This document shows positions 53,966 to 64,000 of a DNA stretch of 64,000 nt, in pieces. The notes under the pieces are model-generated. The model searched no databases, was not told where the DNA came from, and saw nothing but the letters and a program-made list of their open reading frames with translations. The translations under genes were made by a program, and so were the position numbers. The stretch's first letter is position 1, and the number at the start of each line of letters is the position of its first letter. The DNA is taken from the NCBI RefSeq assembly GCF_024868665.1, contig NC_079893.1, positions 12,664,742 through 12,728,741 of the forward strand. The letters are read 5' to 3'. Source of the stretch: Triplophysa rosa. Its lineage: Eukaryota; Chordata; Actinopteri; Cypriniformes; Nemacheilidae.

Positions 53966-55228
53966 ATGGCGGCTCCGAGAGCGCATGCTTTGAGCTCACT
54001 CACGCGTCGTCATGGCGTGAAAGTGGCGTCGAATGTGAATGTTGAGAGCTGTTGTCTGGCTGTTGGAGAAGTAGTCGGTCATGAAAATATTCTGTCGGCT
54101 TCTAGAATGAACAGTGCCATTGTAATCTTTCTGAACACGATCGAGAAAGCAAATGAAGTAGTTCAGAAAGGCATTGTGCTTGATGGTGTATTTATTTCTG
54201 TCCTACCACTTTCCTTACCGTCAAAAAGGGTCACTCTTTCGAATATTCCACCGTTTATAAGTGATGATGTTTTAACACAGGCGCTGACTCGCTATGGTAA
54301 ATTAGTCTCCTCGATTAAAAAAATCCCAATCGGTCGAGCTTCTCCTCTTCTGAAACATGTTGTTTCTTTCAGACGTTCGGTGTACATGATTGTGAATAAT
54401 GATTCTGACTTAGATCTCGCGCTGAATTTCCGTGTGGATGACTATGATTATATGGTTTTTGTCACCACGGAAAAAATTAAATGCTTCGGCTGTGGGAAAG
54501 TAGGACATCTGGTCCGTGCTTGTCCGAATAAGATGGCGGAAGAAAATCGTACAGCTGTCGAGGAAGGCGAAGCTAACGATCTCACAGTTCCTGCGGCTTC
54601 GATAAGCGATGAGGCTGGAGAAGCCTCAATCGGAATGGAGCCTGCAGCGGTACAAGCAAACGAACTTGGCGAAGTCCAATGTGCGGAGTCTGAAATGGAA
54701 CCTTTGGTTTCAGTGGAGTAGGAAAGTCAAAACGTTTCGAATGAGGATGACAGAGGTGAGTCAAGCGATAAAACCAGTTTTGTAATTGACAATGTGGCGA
54801 TTCGAGAGAGTGATGTTTTGTCTGGCGAAAAGAGTTTAGGGCAAATTTTGTTCAAAGTGCCATTAAAAAGGAAAAAGGCAGATAAAAGTCGAGTTCACTG
54901 ACAGTTAAAGAAGTTTGAAGTAGATGTTCTTGCTGATCAGACGAGTTCAGACAGTGACAGTGAGTTTTCTGACTCAAGCACTACCCTGTCTCAAAGCGAG
55001 ATTTCAAGTCATGACTATGGTGTTGATGATATCAAAATGTTTCTCAAATTAACAAAAAACAAGAGAGGAGTCTTAGTTGATAAGTATTTTCCTGATATAT
55101 GAAAGTTTGTGGAGAACACAAAGGAGTTTATGGCTGAAGGTCGTTTTGTGAACAAAGAGATGTATCGCCTGAAGAAAATTATTCGTAAACTCAGTGTTGA
55201 TTTGAATGAAAACAGTGAAAAATATTAA
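53966..55228 (+). pseudogene. Tx1-like LINE ORF1, three stops
   Basis: The same protein as at 47317, here with its full 3' end in the same frame. It has the RRM-like part, CFGCGKVGHLVRAC and an acidic Ser-rich region (TSSDSDSEFSDSSTTLSQSE). The C-terminal helix is YGVDDIKMFLKLTKNKRGVL ... MYRLKKIIRKL. In-frame stops occur at 54719 (TAG), near 54899 (TGA) and near 55100 (TGA). The frame ends at TAA 55226-55228, 420 codons, close to the 427 of the next element's ORF1. The C-terminal domain matches that protein well. Confidence 0.87.
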
Positions 55229-55287
55229 TGCTATAATTTATGGATTATAGACTGGTGATATTTTTATTTTATTTTTTATTTTTTTCG

Positions 55288-58200
55288 ATGGCTGAAGTAC
55301 GTATCGCATCATTGAATGTTAACGGTGCAAGGAATATTAAAAAGAGATCTGAACTATTTGAAATTGTCAAACAAAAAAGAATAGATGTTATTTTTGTCCA
55401 AGAAACACATAGTGATGTGAAGATTGCGGTTGACTGGATGCAAGAATGGGATGGTGTTTCTATTCTTAGTCACAACACCTCACTTAGTGGAGGTGTGGCG
55501 ATTCTATTTTCTAGAAGTTTTTGCCCTATTTCTTATAGTGTTGAAGAGATCATATGTGGAAGACTTTTGAAAGTAAAAGCAGTTTTTGAAGACTTTGTTT
55601 TTGTTTTTATTTGTGTTTATGCTCCGACTTCAGCCATTGAAAGGATTCGTTTTTTAGAGATTCTTAATTCTACGCTGAAAAATTGTTGTACGGAAGATTA
55701 TTTATTTCTTGGAGGAGATTTTAACTGCACAGAAAGTAATATAGATAGTAATCATATGGAACCTCACATGCCTTCTCGAATATGTCTTGCTAAACTGATA
55801 CAGGTTAACGAGTTACAAGATATTTGGAGACAGTTTCATAGTGATCAAAGACAATACACATGGGCTCACACTCGTGATAATGTTGTGTCTCAAGCTAGAT
55901 TGGATCGTTTTTATGGTTTTAAACACCAGTTGAGTATTTTTAAAAATTGTATTATTCTACCAGTTTGTTTTTCTGATCACCAAATGGTTTTGGTTTCTTT
56001 TTTCTTAAACCAAGTTAAACCCCAAAGTGCATATTGGCATTTTAATACAAGTCTGCTGTGTAACAAAGATTTTAAGGATGTTTTTATTTTTTTTTGGAAA
56101 GATTTTAAAAAGTCAAAAAGTACCTTCCAAGATATACAACAGTGGTGGGATTTTGGTAAAGCCCAGATAAAACAACTCTGTCAACAGTACACTAGAAACA
56201 TCACCAATGAGTTAAATAACTGTATGAAAGATTTGGAGACTGAGATTATTAAATTACAGTCTTTGGCTGAATCAGCAAACAATCAAAGATATACAGAGTT
56301 GATCTCAAACAAAAAATCTCAATTAGAAGATCTACTTGGTTTGAAAGCACAAGGTGCGTTGGTTCGCTCTCGTTTTTCAAACCTAGAACAGATGGATACA
56401 CCATCTAAGTATTTTTTTAGCTTAGAGAAGAAGAATGGTCAAAAGCGTTTTTTACATGCTTTGCGCTCTGTGGACGGGAAGATTTTGTTGAATAATGCAG
56501 ATATACGAATCAGAGCTTGTACTTTCTATGAAGATCTATATAAAAGTGATTTATAAGCAGAATGTGATGGAGAAAGTGTTTTCTTTAAAAATCTACCCCA
56601 ACTGTCGAAAAGTGCTAATATAGTACTTTCGAGTAATTTAAGTCTTGGAGAATTACATATAGCCCTTAAAGACATGGAATCCGGGAAAGCTCCGGGGATT
56701 GATGGACTGCCAATTGAATTTTATAAATTTTTTTGGTCTGAAATAGGTGAAGATTTATTGCAAGTGTTAAATGAAAGCCTGAATGTAGGTCTACTGCCAA
56801 TGAGTAGTCGAAGGGCAGTCATTACTCTTCTCCCTAAAAAAGGAGACCTTTTAGAAATTAAAAATTGGCGCCCCGTCTCATTACTCTGTTCTGATTATAA
56901 TTTACTTTCGAAAGTGTTGGCAAGTAGATTGTCTAAAGAAATAAACCAGGTTGTACATCCCGATCAAACTTATTGTATCCCTGGAAGATCAATTTTTGAT
57001 AATGTGACCCTTATTAGGGACCTGTTTGATGTCTCCAAATTGTTAAATTTGAATATAGGGATTATTTCCCTAGATCAAGAAAATGCTTTCGATAGGGTAG
57101 AACATTCATTTTTGTGGAAAACTTTAGAAGCTTTTGGTTTCTCACATGATTTTATTAAGAAAGTGAAAGTTCTCTATGGTGATGTCGAAAGTGTACTGAA
57201 GATAAACGGTGGCTTATGCAGTCCTTTCAATTTGTGTAGGGGTGTTAGGCAGGGTTGTTCCCTGTCTGGAATGCTATATGCACTAGCAATTGAACCCCTC
57301 TTGCGTAAAATAAGTGAAAACATATGTGGTTTAAATATACCCAATTGTGAAAATAATTTGTATCTGTCTGCATATGCTGATGATGTGGTTGTTTTTATTA
57401 GTGAACAAAATGATGTACAAATCCTAATGAAAATTTTAGAGGATTTTAATGTTTTATCCTCGGCGAGAATAAATTGGGAAAAAAGTGAAGCAGTTTTAAT
57501 GGGTAGTTGGGCGAAAGGAAAACCAAATTTACCTGATGGATTGAATTGGAAATTAGAAGGTTTTAAATACTTGGGAGTGTTTTTAGGGGATGAAATGTTT
57601 GTTAAAAGAAATTGGGATGGGATGGTAGATAAAGTGAAAGGAAGACTTGACAAGTGGAGATGGTTATTGCCAAAACTCTCATATAAAGGAAAAACATTAA
57701 TTGTAAACAATTTGGTTGCTTCCTGTCTTTGGCACAGGTTTGCTTGCCTGGATCCCCCTGCCCAACTTGTAGAAGAGATTCAGGGGATTGTAGTGGATTT
57801 TTTCTGGTGCAAATTACACTGGGTTCCACAAAGTGTGATATTTTTAACAAAAGAAGAAGGTGGACATGGTCTTGTTAATGTGAAAAGTAGAATTGGTGCG
57901 TTTAGGTTACAGTTTCTACAACGGTTTCTGTTTGGATCTTTAAAAGATGGATGGAGAGCTGTATCTTGCTCTATTCTGAACAAAACTGAAGAACTAGGTT
58001 TGGACAAAGCCCTTTTTCTCATGGACCCTCTTAAAGTGAATCTGAATGGACTGCCAGTATTTTATCGGAACCTTTTTAAGGTATGGAGTTTATTAGATTT
58101 CAAGAGAGATCGAACAATCTCTTCCCTTCGATGGCTTTTGGAGGAACCTTTAATCAACGGAGCTCGGTTTGACATTTCAAGGGATATTAATCATACCTTT

Positions 58201-59455
58201 CATGGTCTGGACTTTGTCTTACGAAAAGCGCACATTGTTACACTCGGACATCTAATTCATGTGGCTGGAATAGACTTTGATAAAATTGAACAAGTGGCTT
58301 TCATTTTGAAAGTCAAATCTATACGAACAGTTGAACTGATGATGAGACAATGGAAATCATTATTGTACCATGAAGAAAAAGCTTTATTGATGGACTATCA
58401 AAGAGATATTTATAATGATATTACTATGGATGATTTTCCTATATCTGCTTTTTCCCCTAGGTTGGATGACTGTTATGGTTTTTTATTGAATGAGGAAGAG
58501 TCTGTGTGTCCCAGTTTTTATTCTGCCACTGGAAAACACTTTTATAAAGTTTGTGTTAAGGCTTTTAATAAAAAGGTTTTAAATGGTAGAACTGATACGC
58601 CGTGGCGTAAATTTTTTAACATTGTGGAGTGTGTAAAACCTGAGTGGAGGACTCTGTATAAGCCACCGTTATCCAAAAAGGCTGGGGACTTACAATGGAA
58701 GGTACTGCACTGTGCAATTGGAGTAAATGCTTTTATTTCAGTTATTAATTCAGGTGTTAGTGAAGAGTGTCCATTTTGTTTTAGAAGAGAAACAGTTTTT
58801 CATGCTTTTAAAGAATGCGAAAGATTGAGGTCTTTGTTTGAAGTTTTAGAATGCATTTTTTTCTCTTTTAATGAGACTTTTACAATGTTGATTTTCATTT
58901 TTGGTTTTAAGTTTGTGCAGAGTAAAATTTTTACCAGTCAGCTGTTAAATTTTATCTTGGGTCAAGCCAAACTGGCTATATACATGAGCAGGAAAAATAA
59001 GGTGGAAGGAAAAACTGGTGATGATGTTGTATTTTTGTTTTTTAATCTGGTCAAATCTCGTATTTTAATTGATTTTCACTATTACAAATCAACAAACGAT
59101 CTTCTAAGTTTTGAGTTAAGATTTTTTTTTCTCTTTCAATGAGACTTTTACAATGTTGATTTTCATTTTTGGTTTTAAGTTTGTGCAGAGTAAAATTTTT
59201 ACCAGTCAGCTGTTAAATTTTATCTTAGGTCAAGCCAAACTGGCTATATACATGAGCAGGAAAAATAAGGTGGAAGGAAAAACTGGTGATGATGTTGTAT
59301 TTTTGTTTTTCAATCTGGTCAAATCTCGTATTTTAATTGATTTTTACTTTTACAAATCAACAAACGATCTTCTAAGTTTTGAGTTAAGATGGTGTAGCCA
59401 TGGTGCCCTATGCTCAGTTGTTGAAGATGAGTTATTTTTTACGAATATTGCATAG
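55288..59455 (+). pseudogene. Tx1-like LINE ORF2 (endonuclease-RT), one stop and a 3' duplication
   Basis: It starts MAEVRIASLNVNGARN. The endonuclease has VQETHSD, VYAPTS, LGGDFNC and FSDHQMV; the RT has GKAPGIDGLPIEFYKFFW, LLPKKGD, NWRPVSLLC, SLDQENAFDRVEH (catalytic Asp), GVRQGCSLSGMLYAL and AYADDVVVF (catalytic YADD). The C-terminal zinc knuckle is CPFCFRRETVFHAFKEC (about 58770-58820). A single TAA at 56554-56556 interrupts an otherwise continuous frame from 55240 to 59142. A 268-bp direct duplication replaces the C-terminus with a frame ending at 59142. The original end (VVEDELFFTNIA) is in the next frame, ending 59455. Confidence 0.9.
58870..59405. repeat. 268-bp tandem duplication in the LINE 3' end
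   Basis: AATGAGACTTTTACAATGTT starts at 58870 and again at 59138. The two copies are nearly identical (for example TCACTATTACAA against TTACTTTTACAA). Poly-T runs (TTTTTTCTCTTT) mark both junctions, suggesting slippage or unequal recombination between them. Confidence 0.9.
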
Positions 59456-59552
59456 ACTTGTTTTTGGTTTAATGGATTAATAATGTATTGGTTTTATTTG
59501 ATGTGCACTGTAATATGAGCCACAGTAATAAAAAGGGCTTTAAAAATGAAAA

Positions 59553-59595
59553 TCTCTCTCTCTCTCTCTCTCTGTCTGTCTCTCTCTCTCTCTCT
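59553..59595. repeat. (TC)n tract between two Tx1-like LINEs
   Basis: About 20 TC units with a GTCTG interruption. It is at once the 3' flank of the LINE ending at 59552 and the 5' flank of the next LINE. Confidence 0.93.
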
Positions 59596-59781
59596 GCGCA
59601 TGCGTGGGCGTCTATTGAGCAAGAGTAGAGAGCGTTTTTTCTCTATCGTGTGTTGTTTATTTTCGTTAGTTTGTTTATTGGGTGTTAGTTTAGTGTGGTT
59701 TGGTTGTGTCTTTTTCGTTTGTTTGTTGGTGTGGGTGTCTGTTGTTTTTTTTCTGCCTGGGCGTCGTTGCTTTGCTGGGGC

Positions 59782-61065
59782 ATGGCTGCGCAGGGCGCTG
59801 ACGCTCTCGGCACTTTAACGCGACGGCACGGAGTTAAGGTAGAATCCGTGGCGAAGGTAGAAGATTGTGTTTTGGCTATTGGAGAAGTTGTTGGACATAA
59901 GAGTGTTTTAGCAGCGTCAAGAATGAGTAATGCAGTTATTTGTTTTTTAAACACTGGCGATAATGCAGACAGTGTAGTGGAAAGGGGAATAGTGATTTGT
60001 GGTGTATTTACACCAGTGCTTCCTTTGTCCACACCGACAAAGAAAGTTATTTTATCAAACGTTCCACCTTTTGTTGAAGACGATGCTTTGGTTAAAGAAC
60101 TGTCACGTTTTGGAAGAGTTGTTGCTCCAGTAAAAAAGATCGCGATTGGAAGTAAATCAGATCTAATAAAGCATGTGGTGTCTTTTAGGAGGTTCACCTA
60201 CATGATTCTGAATGACAACAAAACAGAGCTTAATTTAAACTTGAAACTCAGAATTCAAGATTTTGATTATACTGTCTACGCATCTACTGATATAATGAAA
60301 TGTTTCGTTTGTGGTAGAATCGGGCATTTAATTCATGCGTGCCCTGAGAACACAAGCACAAAACAGGTTGCAGTAGATAAGAATGTGACACAGGATAAAG
60401 ATCATACGGCTCGTGCAGCCGAGTCTCTGCCTACAAGTGCAGCACAGGTTGTCGAGCGCACAATAAGAAAAGTGCCCTGGGTCCCGACAGTTGAGGAAGC
60501 TCAAACTACGGCAGAGAGTATAATTGATAATGACAATGATATTACTGACAGTGATCAAATGAGATCAAATGTTAGTTTGGAGTCCACCGTTATAAAAGAG
60601 TTGATGAATGACACCCAAGCTAATTCAACAAATTGTTTGTCTGACATAGAATCTCTAGGAGACAATGTTAATTTGTGTGAGATGGATGTGGATCAAATTG
60701 TTTTTAAAACTCCCCTAAAGAGGAGAAAGAAGGAGAAAAAAGAAACGTGTAAACAAGCAAGAAAGGAAATTGATAAAGGAAATGATTTTGAAAGTGAAAG
60801 TGATTTTTCTGACTCTAATGTTTCGGAATGTTCCCAAAGTGAATGGAAATGCAATGAGTATGGTGCTGATGAGATTAAAAAGTTTCTGAAATTAACAAAA
60901 AATCAGAGAGGAGTTCAGGTTGCTGAATATTTTCCAGACCTGGAACTTTTTGTGGATAAAACTAAGACGTTGTTGACTGAGGGTTGTTTTTTGGATACGG
61001 AAGTGTATCGACTGAAGAAATTTGTTACGAAAATCCAGAATCAGTTGAGTAATAATGATGTTTAA
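59782..61065 (+). CDS. Tx1-like LINE ORF1, intact
   Basis: 427 residues from MAAQGADALGTLTRRHGVKV, the start aligned with the other ORF1 proteins; the frame is open for 29 codons upstream without homology. It has an RRM-like region (KKVILSNVPPFVEDDALVKE, SFRRFTYMIL) and a CCHC knuckle CFVCGRIGHLIHAC. A Lys-rich patch (KRRKKEKKETCKQARKE) follows, then an acidic Ser-rich stretch and a C-terminal helix (YGADEIKKFLKLTKNQRGVQ). The protein binds element RNA. It is followed by ORF2 at 61139, 73 bp after its stop. No stop or frameshift. Confidence 0.88.
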   Translation: MAAQGADALGTLTRRHGVKVESVAKVEDCVLAIGEVVGHKSVLAASRMSNAVICFLNTGDNADSVVERGIVICGVFTPVLPLSTPTKKVILSNVPPFVEDDALVKELSRFGRVVAPVKKIAIGSKSDLIKHVVSFRRFTYMILNDNKTELNLNLKLRIQDFDYTVYASTDIMKCFVCGRIGHLIHACPENTSTKQVAVDKNVTQDKDHTARAAESLPTSAAQVVERTIRKVPWVPTVEEAQTTAESIIDNDNDITDSDQMRSNVSLESTVIKELMNDTQANSTNCLSDIESLGDNVNLCEMDVDQIVFKTPLKRRKKEKKETCKQARKEIDKGNDFESESDFSDSNVSECSQSEWKCNEYGADEIKKFLKLTKNQRGVQVAEYFPDLELFVDKTKTLLTEGCFLDTEVYRLKKFVTKIQNQLSNNDV

Positions 61066-61138
61066 TTTGCACCTTTTTTTAACCTGTATTAGTGATGTAT
61101 TTGTTTTTTTTGTTTTGTTTTTCATTTCATATTTACAC

Positions 61139-64000
61139 ATGGGGGAGATCCGTATTGCATCTTTAAATGTGAATGGTGCTAGAAACTGTGTAAAGAGAAT
61201 GGAGATATATGAAATGATGAAACAAAAACAGTTAGATGTTCTTTTCTTACAAGAAACGCATAGTGATGAGAAAATTGTTACAGACTGGGCAAAAGAATGG
61301 AATGGTCAAAGTTTTTTAAGTCACAAGACCTCTTGTAGTGGAGGAGTAGCCATTTTATTTGCTAAGAGTTTTACACCTTGTTCTGTTAAAGTGGAGGAAA
61401 TTGTAAAAGGAAGGCTTTTAAAAATTAAGGCTCTTTTTGAGAAACATGTTTTTGTTTTTATTTGTTTGTATGCTCCAAATTTGCCAATTGAAAGAATTGA
61501 TTTCTTTGATATTTTGTGTACAACTTTACGAAAGTGCAATAGTGATGAATATTTATTTCTTGGAGGGGATTTTAATTGTGTTGAGAAGAATGTAGATCGC
61601 AATCATGTAGAGCCACATATGCCCTCTCGTAATTTGCTCATTCAAACAATTGAAGCAAATGAATTATGTGATGTGTGGAGACTCTTAAATGGGAATATGA
61701 GACAATATACATGGTCCCATGCTCATGATAATTTATTATCTTTAGCCAGATTAGATAGAATTTATAGTTTCAAGCATCATTGCAGTTTTGTCAAGAGTTG
61801 TGTAATAAATCCAGTTGGTTTTTCAGACCATAGTTTAGTCATATGTAAAGTTTTTTTGAACTCTATATCACCAAGAAGTGCATATTGGCATTTCAATACT
61901 GTTTTATTAAGTGATGGTCATTTTAAGGATGTTTTTAAACATTTTTGGGAAAGTTTTAAAAATGAAAAAGTTCTTTTTAGTTCCTTACAGAAATGGTGGG
62001 ATTTTGGCAAAATTCAAATTAAGATTTTTTGTCAACAGTACACCCAAAATATCACAAAAGAGACATTTAAGTCCATAAATATTTTAGAAACTGAAATTTT
62101 AAAACTTCAAGAAATGGCTCAATCAAGTGGAAATCAAACCTATATTGATTCCTTGTACTTTAAGAAAACTGCTTTGTCTGACTTATAAGAAATGAAGGCA
62201 CAAGGTGCGCTGGTTAGGTCTCGTTTTAAGAGTTTACAACAGATGGATGTACCATCTAAATTTTTCTTCAGTTTAGAGAAAAAGAATGGCCAAAAAAGAT
62301 TTATTCATTCTTTAATCTCTGAAACGGGATCTTTGTTATCTGACTCAAAAGAAATAAGAGAACGAGCAGTTCGCTTTTATGAAAATCTCTATGAGTCTGA
62401 ATACAACGAACATGAAACTAACGAACATTTCTTTTTTGAAAATTTACCTAAGGTCTCAGAAAAAGCAAATGTCAAGCTCAAAAAGGCTATAAGCCTGGAT
62501 GAACTGTACAAAGCTCTTCAAGGAATGAAAAATGGTAAAGTTCCTGGGTTGGACGGAATCCCAGTTGAATTCTATAAGACTTTTTGGCCCATTATAGGAG
62601 AGGATCTATTAGCGGTTCTAAAGAACAGCTTGGCTGAAGGTCTTTTACCATTGAGCTGTAGAAGAGCGGTCCTTACACTTTTGCCTAAGAAGGGCAATTT
62701 GAGTGACATTAAGAATTGGAGACCTGTGTCTTTATTATGTTGTGATTACAAAATGCTTTCTAAGGTATTGGCTACTCGTTTGGGGAAGGTTTTAGATGAG
62801 ATCATCCACCCTGACCAGTCCAACTGCATGCCTGGTAGGTCAATTTTTGACAACATTTATTTAATTAGAGATTTATTTGATGTATCTAGTATGTTTGGTA
62901 TTGATATGGGTTTGATTTCTTTAGATCAAGAAAAGGCTTTTGATCGTGTAGAGCATAATTATTTGTGGAAGACGTTTAAAGCCTTTAATGTTAGTTCTGA
63001 GTTTTTATCATATATTAAAGTTTTATACTGTGATATTGAAAGTGTACTGAAGTTTAATGGTGGCTTATGTGCTCCTTTTAAAGTTTGTCGTGGTGTTAGA
63101 CAAGGGTGTTCTTTGTCAGGGATATTGTACACACTTGCAATAGAACCACTTTTGAATACTTTGAGGAGAGTTTTGGAAGGGGTGTCTTTACAAAATTGTA
63201 CAACTTCTCTCTGTTTGTCTGCTTATGCTGATGACATTATTTTAATAGTTAATCAGCAGAACGATGTAGATGTATTATCAAAGTTGTTAAATGATTTTAA
63301 TACAATTTCTTCAGCCAGAATTAATTGGAACAAGAGTGAAGCAGTTATGTTAGGTGAATGGAAAAATAAAGTAATAACTCTTCCTGATGGGCTATCGTGG
63401 ACAAGAGAAGGTTTAAAATATTTGGGAGTATATTTAGGAAATGACTCATTTGTTCAGAAAAATTGGGAAGGTACAATTGAAAAGATAAAGAGTCGACTAG
63501 AAAAATGGAAATGGCTTGTACCATCTTTATCATATAGAGGGCGGACTTTAATTATTAATAATTTGGTGGCTTCCTCTTTGTGGCACCGTGTGGCTTGTGT
63601 TGATCCATCATTCCATTTACTTGGAAAAATTCAGTCAGTGTTGTTGTACTTTTTTTGGGACAGATTACACTGGGTACCACACAGTGTTTTGTATTTACCA
63701 AAAGAAGAAGGAGGCCAAGGACTAATGCATCTACAAAGTAGAATTGCAGCTTTTCGACTACAATTCATACAACTTTTCCTCACCTGTTCAGAAAATCTGA
63801 CTTGGAAATCAGTAGCATGTGGTATTTTTAAATCTGTTGATAAACTCTGTTTGGATAAGCAACTGTTTTTATTGGATCCTAAGTGTCAACACATCAGGAC
63901 TTCCGATTTTTTATAGAAATCTTTTTAAAGTGTGGGATCTTTTCAAAGTGAGGAGAACGGAAACAACAGATTCACTTTTTTGGCTTCTAGAACAGCCTCT
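61139..64000 (+). pseudogene. Tx1-like LINE ORF2, one stop and one frameshift, incomplete at the window end
   Basis: It starts MGEIRIASLNVNGARN (61139). Endonuclease: LQETHSDEK, LYAPNLP, LGGDFNC, FSDHSLV. A single TAA at 62186-62188 (LSDL-stop-EMKAQGALVRSRF) interrupts the frame; the preceding LINE reads LGLKAQGALVRSRF there. RT: NGKVPGLDGIPVEFYKTFW, NWRPVSLLC, SLDQEKAFDRVEH, GVRQGCSLSGILYTL and AYADDIILI. The frame ends at 63916 after LLDPKCQH. The continuation (SGLPIFYRNLFKVWDLF) is in another frame from about 63880 and runs to the window edge. The endonuclease and palm residues are intact. Confidence 0.9.

Larger units (their letters stand above)
48095..54742. repeat. 6.65-kb direct duplication, unit 2
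   Basis: Second copy of 41444-48093 with the same order of LTR end, MITE end, split LINE, L2 copy, (TC)n and Tx1 5' part. Unlike unit 1 it continues into the rest of the Tx1-like LINE. See unit 1 for differences. Confidence 0.93.
53745..59552 (+). mobile_element. Tx1-like LINE, full length (5.8 kb), inactivated
   Basis: It has a 5' UTR, ORF1 (53966-55228), ORF2 (55288 to about 59455) and a 3' end GGGCTTTAAAAATGAAAA directly joined to (TC)n. ORF arrangement, the CCHC ORF1 and the N-terminal endonuclease place it in the L1/Tx1 group. It is preceded and followed by (TC)n. Stops in both ORFs and a 268-bp tandem duplication near the 3' end show that it is dead. Confidence 0.88.
59596..64000 (+). 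mobile_element. Second Tx1-like LINE, head to tail with the first, cut by the window end
   Basis: Its 5' UTR starts GCGCATGCGTGGGCG right after (TC)n. ORF1 and ORF2 are colinear with the preceding LINE but clearly divergent in sequence, so it is a different family member rather than a tandem copy. The 3' end is outside the window. Confidence 0.9.

Overview
The window is intergenic and immune-locus DNA of a teleost fish, most likely a cyprinid. The evidence is a kappa-type fish immunoglobulin light-chain V segment and J segment, fish LINE families (Rex1-like, L2 with an esterase ORF1, Tx1-like), a DIRS1-like element, a Gmr1-type Gypsy element, hAT and Harbinger elements, and the common cyprinid MITE ending in the motif TTAAAGGGATAGTTCACCC. 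No prokaryotic features and no ordinary multi-exon host gene were found. The only host genes are the immunoglobulin segments; nearly everything else is transposon-derived, much of it nested.

Layout. 1-4488: mostly unique non-coding DNA with SINE fragments and a small TIR element. 4489-6623: a 5'-truncated Rex1-like LINE. 6640-7690: LINE fragment, simple sequence and GC-richer unique DNA. 7692-8357: a large imperfect palindrome ending exactly at an N. 8687-9974: an immunoglobulin light-chain J segment (minus strand, 23-RSS) and V segment (plus strand, 12-RSS), arranged for inversional V-J joining. 11286-16790: an LTR fragment, then a near full-length L2 LINE with two intact ORFs (minus strand). 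16791-23249: a PIF/Harbinger element with convergent MADF/Myb-like and transposase genes. The first is split by a second Rex1 copy; the second is split by a hAT element with a perfect 8-bp target duplication. 23975-35258: a satellite-like array of about 2.2-2.7 kb units containing tRNA-like blocks, interrupted by a complete but dead Gypsy element (26545-31489) whose integrase lies before its reverse transcriptase. 35259-38590: a Harbinger fragment, then a DIRS1-like element with inverted terminal repeats and an internal complementary region. 38935-41816: a TIR element, then a small LTR retrotransposon inserted in a MITE.

41444-54742 is a 6.65-kb direct tandem duplication whose two copies meet at a single N (48094). 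Each copy holds an old minus-strand LINE split by a plus-strand L2 copy, followed by the 5' part of a Tx1-like LINE. 53745-64000 holds two Tx1-like LINEs head to tail, each directly after a (TC)n tract, which suggests microsatellite-targeted insertion. Both ORF2s carry a premature stop.

The genes do not form a pathway. The picture is of an immunoglobulin light-chain cluster edge in a repeat-rich region, with several transposon generations layered on one another. Two places (8358 and 48094) look like assembly joins and should be checked before biological interpretation.
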